From Paludibacteraceae bacterium (GTDB taxonomy: Bacteria > Bacteroidota > Bacteroidia > Bacteroidales > Paludibacteraceae): a DNA stretch of 44,259 bases. Position numbers and translations under genes: made by a program. A model generated the notes under the pieces. The model saw nothing but the letters and a program-made list of their open reading frames with translations, did not search any database and was not told the DNA's origin. Below are positions 7,671-15,188 of this stretch, piece after piece; the stretch's first letter is position 1, and every line of letters starts with the position of its first letter. The stretch lies in NCBI GenBank assembly GCA_017525455.1, contig JAFXSS010000043.1, positions 1-44,259 of the forward strand, given 5' to 3'.

Positions 7671-8276
7671 TTGTATATATCAATAGCAATATTGTTTGCT
7701 ATTGTTCTTGCGTGCAATTTGCTCATTGTTCAAGTGAGCAAAGGAAAATGCTATGACGATATAGATGCTATTCCTCACAATACTTTTGGTTTGCTTCTCG
7801 GTACTGGGCGAAGCAGTAAACCAAGCCCATACTACGAGGCTCGTGTGCAGGCAGCCATAGATTTGTATAAAGCGAAAAAAATCGATTATGTTATTGTTTC
7901 TGGTGAGAAATTGTACGAGGATTATAATGAAGTGGATTCTATGTTAGCCGCTTTGAAAATAGCAGAAGTGCCGGTTGAAGCGATTGATTATCATGGGACG
8001 AGTACATTTGCTTCTCTCAATACGCATGGCGATGTGTGGGGATATAGTTACCCATCCTTGACCATTATCTCTCAACATTTCCACAATCAACGTGCTGTTT
8101 TTTATGGAGCAATACTCTTTGATGAGACTCCTGTCGCGTATAATGCAAAAGATACGGATATCTGGTATTGGAATGTATGGCAGTTCTGTCGAGAAACGCT
8201 TGCGCGAACTAAAGCTGTTATTTTATTGCCATATACTGTCATCAGTAATTCCAAACACTCCCAAAGACCCAGGTAA
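7671..8276 (+). CDS. SanA/YdcF-like (DUF218) membrane protein, probably decayed
   Basis: The N-terminal membrane helix (ISIAILFAIVLACNLLIV) is followed by the SanA/DUF218 core: GLLLGTGRS, YYEARVQAAIDLYKAKKIDY, VIVSGEK, then LTIISQHFHNQRAVFYGAIL. SanA-like proteins act in envelope integrity. Two signs of decay are visible. First, no ATG exists in the frame, which is open only from about 7635; the TTG at 7671 is a nominal start. Second, the family's C-terminal 'PK-x-x-G' strand occurs in the +1 frame (NTPKDPGKSE, ending at 8301), while this frame ends in an unrelated tail after LARTKAV. That implies a one-base shift near the T-run at 8218-8226. A 13-bp direct repeat (CCTATTGGAATAT at 7615 and 8286) flanks the gene. 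Confidence 0.65.
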   Translation: MYISIAILFAIVLACNLLIVQVSKGKCYDDIDAIPHNTFGLLLGTGRSSKPSPYYEARVQAAIDLYKAKKIDYVIVSGEKLYEDYNEVDSMLAALKIAEVPVEAIDYHGTSTFASLNTHGDVWGYSYPSLTIISQHFHNQRAVFYGAILFDETPVAYNAKDTDIWYWNVWQFCRETLARTKAVILLPYTVISNSKHSQRPR

Positions 8277-8308
8277 ATCCGAATGCCTATTGGAATATTG
8301 ATTAACTT

Positions 8309-8875
8309 ATGAAACTCCAACGAATATACAATAAAATTGAGAACCTATCGCTCTCCCTAAAATGGCTGAGGGGTGAAGATTATACGAGTCTATATATGCG
8401 CGAAAGCCAAAGTGTGAAAAAAGAGCCCACTATCGAGCAAGTATCGTTTGGCTATAGCTATGTTGCGGATATGAAAATGCGCCCATATGAAGGACGACAC
8501 CGGGATTGTTATGCCGCTATCGATATCTATTCCAACAATAGATATGTGATTGGAATCCCTGCCGTACAGATGGCCTATTTGAAAGATGCACTTATATCCG
8601 AAAAAGACACCTATATCAGCCATTTTAACGGAAACTATAGGGGTGGGGAAAAATGTTCTCACACAGGACAGTTTATGGTTACGGAAAACAAGAAGAATCT
8701 TAAGGCGTTCAAATACTATGCGTCTATTTTCTTCTCATACCGCAGACATCCAGAAGATGACATCATACTTTGTATGAACAAGGCCGATGTCGTTCGTCTG
8801 ATAAGGGTGTTCAACAAATGCGAAAGCGAATTATATAAAGCCATTCCTCTATCAATAAAACAAGAGGAAATATAG
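8309..8875 (+). CDS. Hypothetical protein
   Basis: A 188-residue soluble protein with no signal peptide and no membrane segment. It is basic and Tyr-rich. I do not recognise a family. It starts 10 bp after the second copy of the 13-bp repeat that flanks the SanA-like gene and 32 bp after that gene's stop. It is intermediate in base composition. Reality as a gene is supported by a clean ATG start, an uninterrupted frame and the tight same-strand arrangement. Confidence 0.6.
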   Translation: MKLQRIYNKIENLSLSLKWLRGEDYTSLYMRESQSVKKEPTIEQVSFGYSYVADMKMRPYEGRHRDCYAAIDIYSNNRYVIGIPAVQMAYLKDALISEKDTYISHFNGNYRGGEKCSHTGQFMVTENKKNLKAFKYYASIFFSYRRHPEDDIILCMNKADVVRLIRVFNKCESELYKAIPLSIKQEEI

Positions 8876-8889
8876 AAGGCAAATAATTA

Positions 8890-9048
8890 ATGTCATATAT
8901 TCCATCTTCCCCTTGCACCCCTTGCAAAAAAATACGCAAAGGCTTTCTACAAAGAGATACTGGAAACTATCATCACGGAGATGCGCTCCCTCTCCCGCAG
9001 GAGTTCTGGGAGGTGATAGCTCGATTGGAGTCCGTTGTGTTTAAATAA
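8890..9048 (+). CDS. Possible 52-residue small protein
   Basis: An ATG at 8890 opens a 52-codon frame ending TAA at 9046-9048 in the gap between two hypothetical genes. It starts MSYIPSSPCTPCKKIRKGF, includes a CxxC (residues 9-12), and ends with an amphipathic EFWEVIARLESVVFK. The composition is protein-like and the frame fills most of the gap. It could equally be a leftover of a larger gene, since no homologue is recognised. Confidence 0.4.
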   Translation: MSYIPSSPCTPCKKIRKGFLQRDTGNYHHGDALPLPQEFWEVIARLESVVFK

Positions 9049-9083
9049 GATTTTTTGTCGCTATCGCACAACATATTTCGATT

Positions 9084-9707
9084 ATGTTCTTCAACCTCGT
9101 AAATACAACTATTCCGTTTTCGGAATACCAACTGACGCAAGAGAAAATCGATGCGTTAAAATTCCGACTGCTTTGCTCGGAAGAATACTTATATGCTTAT
9201 GAGTTGACAGGTTATGAGGATCCGGTCGACCGCTATCGAGTATATCTCATGCAAGCAGAGGGTAGACTGATGTTCTTGCTGGTGTCGAATGGAGAAGATA
9301 CTGAGTGCCCGTTGCTGCGAATGGTTGATGTGTCCGAATCTGAACCTCGTCGACTTAGCGATGAGGAATTGCTCTCGTTTATATCTAAATCATACAACCA
9401 CCATCCCGACAAGCCGTTGGTAAATAATCTGTCTTTTTCAGAGTCGGAGATGCAAATGATCATTGAGCGCTTGCAAGAAATAATAGAGAGACTTGTTCTA
9501 GACCATCGCCAAACAGCTGAATATCCGACTAAAGATGTGCCTTTACACCATTATGATTTGTATTATGATTCATCCGCGCGAGATAGATACATCGACGAAC
9601 TGTCACCGTCAGAAACGGCCGAGGTTGACCGACTGATACGGATTGTCCTGAAAAAAATATACAACTGCGACGAATCCTTTGAATTTACTAAGAATGGTGA
9701 TGATTGA
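9084..9707 (+). CDS. Hypothetical acidic protein
   Basis: A 207-residue acidic, soluble protein with no signal peptide. Predicted helical stretches around 115-140 (SESEMQMIIERLQEIIERL) and at the C-terminus (ETAEVDRLIRIVLKKIY) suggest a mainly helical second half. I recognise no family. It is the last coding sequence of the island and is followed by about 600 bp of repeat-bearing non-coding DNA. Function unknown. Confidence 0.6.
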   Translation: MFFNLVNTTIPFSEYQLTQEKIDALKFRLLCSEEYLYAYELTGYEDPVDRYRVYLMQAEGRLMFLLVSNGEDTECPLLRMVDVSESEPRRLSDEELLSFISKSYNHHPDKPLVNNLSFSESEMQMIIERLQEIIERLVLDHRQTAEYPTKDVPLHHYDLYYDSSARDRYIDELSPSETAEVDRLIRIVLKKIYNCDESFEFTKNGDD

Positions 9708-9851
9708 TGACGAACCGGACTCGCTTATGTTGGAAATCCTTGCATAAATAGCGAAATGCAAAAATATCGTGAGACAATTGTAATACCCATACATTTAGAG
9801 ATTTTCGCTCAAAGTGTCTCAAGAGTCTCAACAATCTCATGCAAAAATCTT

Positions 9852-9960
9852 CATGGCAGTATTGGCAGTATTGGCAGTTTTGTCAGTTTCTCTGACTATC
9901 AATTATTTATGAGCGTGCATCGACCATATATGGGCGATCAAAACTGACAATACTGCCATG
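9852..9960. repeat. 9-bp tandem repeat with inverted partner
   Basis: GGCAGTATT, GGCAGTATT, GGCAGTTTT and GTCAGTTTC follow one another at 9855-9890. The sequence at 9939-9960, read on the minus strand, repeats CATGGCAGTATTG followed by TCAGTTTTG. The perfect outer arms are CATGGCAGTATTG (9852-9864) and its complement (9948-9960), 13 bp each, separated by 83 bp. Confidence 0.85.
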
Positions 9961-10212
9961 CATATTTTCATTTATTTGTTTCATAGCTGTTCTGCTAATC
10001 CCTCGCCTCGCGCGTATTTAGTTGTTTAGGTGCTTGTCGGAAGTAAGACGCTCCAAAACAACTCCCAAATCGCGCAGGATAACCGATCCGTTTAGACTCC
10101 GTTCCCGACTCATTTCCGATCCGTTTCTGATTCATTATCGGGGGAATCCTAGACAATACCCGAGGGCATGACCTTATTTTTGCCTTCCCACGTATTCCGA
10201 AAAGTGATTCCT

Positions 10213-10270
10213 TTTTAGTAGCATAGCCACATATTCGTGCAAGCCCGTATGCGACTCTGCTACTAAAAAA
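10213..10270. repeat. 12-bp inverted repeat (large hairpin)
   Basis: TTTTTAGTAGCA (10213-10224) pairs perfectly with TGCTACTAAAAA (10259-10270) around a 34-nt loop. It lies 33 bp before the -33 box of the phosphatase-dnaE promoter. It may be a terminator insulating the island from the housekeeping operon, or a mobile-element remnant. Confidence 0.6.
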
Positions 10271-10302
10271 TGCACATACGTGCAATTTTTCTGCGGGAAT
10301 GT

Positions 10303-10333
10303 TTGCAAATGTGCATTTTTTTTCGTACCTTTG
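10303..10333 (+). promoter_or_regulatory. Bacteroidota sigma-70 type promoter of the phosphatase-dnaE-folC-kbl operon
   Basis: The -33 box TTTG (10303-10306) is separated by 19 bp from the -7 box TACCTTTG (10326-10333), an exact fit to the TTTG-N19-21-TAnnTTTG consensus. Transcription should start near 10338-10342, about 25 bp before the ATG at 10365. Confidence 0.8.
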
Positions 10334-10364
10334 CACAACGAATCACTAATCATTCTAAGTCCTT

Positions 10365-11108
10365 ATGAGAGTTAAACAAATCGTCTTATCCGCGCTGATT
10401 CTATTTACAGCATTGTCAGTTGCTTTACCTGTTACGGCCTCCGAGCCGTACTTCAGTACACCGGATATGCCCAATGCTCTGCGTTACCTGCCGGCGCCTC
10501 CGGCATACTCAGATATGCGCTTTGCCTACGATAGTGCCCGGTACGAGTGGGGGAAACGGATGCGTCCCACCGCGCGTGGCGAGAAAGCCCGCCTGGATGC
10601 CGAGTTCAGCATCAACCGTATGGCCGCCATCTTCTCGCCGGTGCTGGGGATAGAGATCAGTCCTGACAACACCCCGCAACTGTGGAAGTTACTCGCCGAT
10701 GCCACCGCCACTACCGGCGAGGCATGCGACAGCGCGAAGATTACATACATGCGTCCGCGCCCGTACATGGTGTACAACGAACCTACACTCGTGCCCGAAG
10801 ATGAAGAACCACTGCGCCACAACGGCTCGTATCCCTCCGGACACACGACCTTGGGATGGTCAACGGCACTGATCCTGTGCGAGATCTATCCCGCCAAGCA
10901 GGACGAGATACTTCGTGAGGGCTTCGAGTACGGTCAGAGCCGCGTGATAGCAGGCTTTCATTGGCAGAGCGATGTCGATGCCGCACGCGTGGTGACCGGT
11001 GCGGCCTTTGCCCGACTGCACACCAGCCGCGCTTACCTCAAGCAACTCAGGAAAGCACAGAAGGAGGTTGCTGCCAAAACGCGAAAGGCGAAAGCCGATA
11101 ACAAGTAG
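10365..11108 (+). CDS. Class A (PAP2-type) acid phosphatase
   Basis: A 247-residue exported non-specific acid phosphatase of the PhoN/PhoC type, expected to hydrolyse phosphomonoesters in the periplasm. The signal peptide spans about 1-26 (cleavage near TASE). The three-part phosphatase signature is complete: Lys125-x6-Arg132-Pro133 (KITYMRPRP), GSYPSGHT (154-161, containing the catalytic-loop His160), and SRV-x2-G-x-HWQSD (192-203, nucleophile-type His199 and Asp203). The length fits class A enzymes. It is first in an operon with dnaE after 27 bp, downstream of a clear promoter. That partnership is not functionally obvious. Confidence 0.92.
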   Translation: MRVKQIVLSALILFTALSVALPVTASEPYFSTPDMPNALRYLPAPPAYSDMRFAYDSARYEWGKRMRPTARGEKARLDAEFSINRMAAIFSPVLGIEISPDNTPQLWKLLADATATTGEACDSAKITYMRPRPYMVYNEPTLVPEDEEPLRHNGSYPSGHTTLGWSTALILCEIYPAKQDEILREGFEYGQSRVIAGFHWQSDVDAARVVTGAAFARLHTSRAYLKQLRKAQKEVAAKTRKAKADNK

Positions 11109-11135
11109 TAAACCGATAATTGATAGGAGACAGAT

Positions 11136-14100
11136 ATGTCATTCGTTCATCTGCATGTTCACTCGCACTACTCGACATTGGACGGCATGTCGAAGGTGCC
11201 CGATATAGTCGATAAGTGTATCCGCACAGGTATGCCCGCCGTTGCACTGACCGATCACGGTAATATGTACGGCATCAAGGAGCTGGTGGATTACTGCAAA
11301 AAGGTCAACGGGAAAAACAAAGCGGCCTGGACGGAGTCGCACGATGCCTCCGAGCCCTTTGTGCCCTTCAAACCCATCATCGGCATCGAGGCCTACTGCG
11401 CATGGCGTACGCGACGCTCGATGACCAACGAGCAGTACACATGGCCGGACGGCAAAGTGGATCAGATCGACAAGTCTGGCTTCCACCTCATTCTGCTTGC
11501 GAAAAACGAACAGGGATATCATAACCTGTGCAAACTGACCAGTGCAGGGTTTATGGACGACGCGTTCTACTCCCGTCCGCGTATTGACAAGGAACTGCTG
11601 GAGCAGTATCACGAGGGTGTGATTGCCTGCTCGGCATGTCTCGGCGGTGAACTCAGTCAGAAAGTGCTGCATGGCGACCGCGCAGGAGCGGAAGAAACGG
11701 TGCAGTGGTTCAAGCGCGTGTTCGGCGACGATTATTACATCGAGCTCCAGCGCCATCAGACCGACAAACCCAACGGCAACCAGGAGACCTATCAGGAGCA
11801 GCGACGCGTCAATCCCGTGCTCATCGAACTGGCGCGGAAGTATGACGTCAAACTCATCTGCACCAACGATGCACACTTCCTGGACGAGCAGAACGCCGAA
11901 GCGCATGAGCACCTGATATGTCTGTCAACCAACCAGAAGATATCCGAGCCCCGCAAACTGATGTACACCAAGCAGGAGTGGCTCAAGACGCCCGAGGAGA
12001 TGGAGCGTATATTCGACGATATACCCGAAGCTCTCGCCAACACCCTCGAGGTCGCCGATAAGGTGGAGATATATGATCTGGACAAAGATCCTATCATGCC
12101 GCTGTTCGACATACCCGAATCGTTCGGCACCGAGGAGCAGTGGAGGCAGAAGTTTACCCACGAGCAACTCTACAACGAGTTCACACGCAACGAACGTGGC
12201 GAGGTGATCATGACCGAGGACGAGGCAGAGAAGCGCATACATAAACTCGGCGGCTACGACCGCCTCTACCGCATCAAGTTTGAGGCTGACTATTTGGAGT
12301 ACCTGACATACAAAGGTGCACACGAGCGATACGGCGATACACTGACCGACGAGCAGGAGGAACGCATACGATTTGAGCTCCATACGATGAAGACCATGGG
12401 CTTACCCGGATACTTCCTGATAGTGATGGACTTTATCCGCGCTGCCCGCGAGGAACTGGATGTGAGCGTTGGGCCGGGGCGTGGCTCGGCTGCCGGCTCG
12501 GTGGTGGCTTACTGCCTGAGAATAACCGACCTCGACCCGCTGAAGTACGACTTGCTGTTCGAGCGATTCTTGAACCCCGACCGTATATCGCTACCGGATA
12601 TCGATACCGACTTCGAGGACTCCGGCCGAGGCAAGGTGCTTGACTGGGTATCGCAGAAGTACGGTGCTACCCACGTGGCACATATCATCACCTACGGCAA
12701 GATGGCTACTCGCTCGGCACTGGCCGATGTGGCGCGTGTACAGGGAGTGCCGATACCAATGAGCAACCAGCTCAAGTCCTATGTGCCCGATCGCGATTTC
12801 CCGGATTCCGTAAAGGATGCCAACGGCAAGAAACCCAAAGTCAACCTGCGCAACTGCTACAAGTACATCGATGAGCTCCGGCAGATATATGAGGGCGACG
12901 ACCCCGTACTGCATAACACCCTGGAGTATGCAGCACAACTCGAGGACACCATACGCCAGGTAGGCATCCATGCTTGCGGCGTAATCATAGGTGCCGATGA
13001 TCTGACGAACTTTGCCCCCTTGGCTTCCGTACTCGACCCAAAAACGCAAAAACGTGTGCTGGTCACCCAGTACGACGGGCATGTGGTTGAGTCGGTAGGA
13101 CTGATCAAGATGGACTTCCTGGGGCTCATCACACTGTCAATCATCAAGGAGTGCATACGTACAGTTAAGCGAACCAAGGGTATAGATATCGACATTGACC
13201 ATATACCTCTGGACGACGAGTTGACATACAAACTGTTCCAGGAAGGTCGCACGGTAGCCGTGTTCCAGTTTGAGTCGTCTGGCATGCGCAGTTACATGCG
13301 CCAACTCAAGCCGACCGTGATGGGCGACCTCATAGCCATGAACGCACTCTACCGACCGGGACCTATGGATTATATCCCGCAGTTCATCCGCCGCAAACAC
13401 GGCGTAGAGCCCGTGACCTATGACATACCTGTCATGGAGAAGTACCTGAAGGATACCTACGGTGTTACGGTGTATCAGGAGCAAGTCATGCTGCTCTCGC
13501 GACTGCTGGCTAACTTCACCCGCGGCGAGAGCGACAAACTCCGTAAAGCCATGGGTAAGAAGCAGATGACTATCCTGCAGGAACTGAAAGGCAAGTTCAT
13601 GACCGGAGGTAAAGCCAATGGTCATGACCCGAAGATACTGGATAAGATTTGGGCGGATTGGGAGAAGTTTGCATCCTATGCCTTCAACAAGTCGCATGCG
13701 GCGTGCTACTCGTGGGTAGCGTACCAGACGGCGTACCTCAAGGCGCACTATCCCTCTGAGTTCATGGCTGCTAACCTGACGATCCTCAAGAACAGCACCA
13801 AGGATGTCACGCGACTGATGGACGAGTGTACCGAGATGAACATCCGCGTGCTCGAGCCGGACGTGAACGAGTCGGGACTGAACTTCATGGCCAATGCACA
13901 CGGAGATATACGTTTTGGCCTGGGAGGTGTGAAGGGTGTAGGCGAGAATGCCGTAGAAGCCATTGTGGCCGAACGTGAGAAGAACGGCAAATATCGCGAT
14001 ATATTTGACTTTGTGGAGCGCGTCAACCTCACAGCCTGCAACAAGAAGACCATAGAGAGTCTCGCCTATGCCGGAGCGTTCGACTGCTTCCAGGGGCTGT

Positions 14101-15170
14101 ATCGCGAGCAGTTGTTAGGCTATAACTCCAAGGGTGAAGCGGTACTGGACACGCTGGTTCGCTACGGCAACCTCTATCAGCAGAGCAAGGCTGACAGCCA
14201 GTTTACATTGTTCGGGGCTGCCGATATGGAAGTGGATGTTCAGAAACCCGAACTGCCCAATGCGCCGCGCATGACGAACATCGAGCGACTGAACAAGGAG
14301 AAGGAGATGATAGGCATCTACCTCTCTGCCCATCCGCTGGATGACTATGAGTTTGAGGTGCGCGAGTTATGCTCGGTCACGGCTGAAGAACTCAAGCGCT
14401 TCCGCGACTGGGAGAAACCCGATCAACGGGCTGCGGCTATCCAGCAGTTCGAGCAAAACGGCGGTGACAACGAGCAGGAAGAGCAGGAGCCGACCATGGA
14501 AACCATCGTGACCAGCGATGCTGACGGCGAACCTGTAACCGAAGAGAAAGAGGTGGTGACCGACGATGCTCCCCGCGTCGCACGTGTCTCGCCCGAGAAC
14601 TGGATACACGCACATGAGAAACGCCAACTGACCATAGGCGGCATAATTACCGCGGCAGAGGAACGCGTGTCGCAAAAGGGAACATTGTACGGCCGGTACA
14701 CAATCGAAGATTACACCGGCAGTTACGACTTTATGGTATTTGGTGAGGACTATAAGCGTTTTGCCCCGCTGCTCAAGAAAGATGTGTATGCGCTTGTGTT
14801 TGTGCAAGTACAACCGCGAGGGTGGGGGAGCAGATCATATCGCGAAGTGCCGTTTGCTGAGACCGAATACGAATGCCGTGTCAAGGATGTACAACTGCTG
14901 CAGGAAGCGCAGAAGAACCGCGTACACAATCTCACACTCACTATGCCCGTCGACAAACTGACAGAACCATGGGCAAATGAATTTCAGGAGACCTGCCAGG
15001 CGGCTAACGACAACGATGGTCTGGTTGTGCGATTCCGGCTGGAAGATTCGTTACATCACAACGGCGTAACACTTACTGCAAGATCAGTGCATATACGCGT
15101 ATCCAAACCGTTCTACCACTGGCTCACCAGGCAACGCAGGGAGAATGTGCTGACCTATAAGTTCAGTTAG
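11136..15170 (+). CDS. dnaE: DNA polymerase III subunit alpha
   Basis: The replicative polymerase catalytic subunit, 1344 residues, long for DnaE. The N-terminal PHP domain starts MSFVHLHVHSHYSTLDG with TDHGNMYG (about 39-46). The palm carries GPGRGSAAGS and PDIDTDF with metal-binding Asp488 and Asp490; the third catalytic Asp is Asp660 in IKMDFLGL. A clamp-binding motif QFTLFG starts at Gln1022, and a C-terminal OB fold lies around 1165-1250 (LTIGGIITAAEERV onward). Between the clamp motif and the OB fold is an unusually acidic, low-complexity insertion (about 1104-1143, rich in E, D and Q), which explains much of the extra length. The start is fixed by the conserved SFVHLHVHS N-terminus. 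folC follows after 18 bp. Confidence 0.97.
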   Translation: MSFVHLHVHSHYSTLDGMSKVPDIVDKCIRTGMPAVALTDHGNMYGIKELVDYCKKVNGKNKAAWTESHDASEPFVPFKPIIGIEAYCAWRTRRSMTNEQYTWPDGKVDQIDKSGFHLILLAKNEQGYHNLCKLTSAGFMDDAFYSRPRIDKELLEQYHEGVIACSACLGGELSQKVLHGDRAGAEETVQWFKRVFGDDYYIELQRHQTDKPNGNQETYQEQRRVNPVLIELARKYDVKLICTNDAHFLDEQNAEAHEHLICLSTNQKISEPRKLMYTKQEWLKTPEEMERIFDDIPEALANTLEVADKVEIYDLDKDPIMPLFDIPESFGTEEQWRQKFTHEQLYNEFTRNERGEVIMTEDEAEKRIHKLGGYDRLYRIKFEADYLEYLTYKGAHERYGDTLTDEQEERIRFELHTMKTMGLPGYFLIVMDFIRAAREELDVSVGPGRGSAAGSVVAYCLRITDLDPLKYDLLFERFLNPDRISLPDIDTDFEDSGRGKVLDWVSQKYGATHVAHIITYGKMATRSALADVARVQGVPIPMSNQLKSYVPDRDFPDSVKDANGKKPKVNLRNCYKYIDELRQIYEGDDPVLHNTLEYAAQLEDTIRQVGIHACGVIIGADDLTNFAPLASVLDPKTQKRVLVTQYDGHVVESVGLIKMDFLGLITLSIIKECIRTVKRTKGIDIDIDHIPLDDELTYKLFQEGRTVAVFQFESSGMRSYMRQLKPTVMGDLIAMNALYRPGPMDYIPQFIRRKHGVEPVTYDIPVMEKYLKDTYGVTVYQEQVMLLSRLLANFTRGESDKLRKAMGKKQMTILQELKGKFMTGGKANGHDPKILDKIWADWEKFASYAFNKSHAACYSWVAYQTAYLKAHYPSEFMAANLTILKNSTKDVTRLMDECTEMNIRVLEPDVNESGLNFMANAHGDIRFGLGGVKGVGENAVEAIVAEREKNGKYRDIFDFVERVNLTACNKKTIESLAYAGAFDCFQGLYREQLLGYNSKGEAVLDTLVRYGNLYQQSKADSQFTLFGAADMEVDVQKPELPNAPRMTNIERLNKEKEMIGIYLSAHPLDDYEFEVRELCSVTAEELKRFRDWEKPDQRAAAIQQFEQNGGDNEQEEQEPTMETIVTSDADGEPVTEEKEVVTDDAPRVARVSPENWIHAHEKRQLTIGGIITAAEERVSQKGTLYGRYTIEDYTGSYDFMVFGEDYKRFAPLLKKDVYALVFVQVQPRGWGSRSYREVPFAETEYECRVKDVQLLQEAQKNRVHNLTLTMPVDKLTEPWANEFQETCQAANDNDGLVVRFRLEDSLHHNGVTLTARSVHIRVSKPFYHWLTRQRRENVLTYKFS

Positions 15171-15188
15171 AACAATCGACAGGAAACA

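Larger units (their letters stand above)
9708..10302 (+). other. Repeat-rich non-coding stretch at the island's right edge
   Basis: About 600 bp without a convincing gene. It holds 9-bp tandem repeats with an inverted partner (9852-9960), an 11-bp direct repeat CCGATCCGTTT (10083-10093 and 10116-10126), a large hairpin (10213-10270), and a small TGCAC/GTGCA palindrome around 10272-10285. A minus-strand open frame across 9995-10336 overlaps the promoter of the next operon and looks like an accident of these repeats. Confidence 0.6.

Noticed and set aside
9995..10336. A 113-residue minus-strand frame before the acid phosphatase
   Set aside because: It covers the clear promoter and hairpins of the next operon, has no family features, and its codons follow repeat DNA.
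11139..11912. A 257-residue minus-strand frame opposite dnaE
   Set aside because: Antisense to the conserved PHP domain of DnaE; an effect of base composition.
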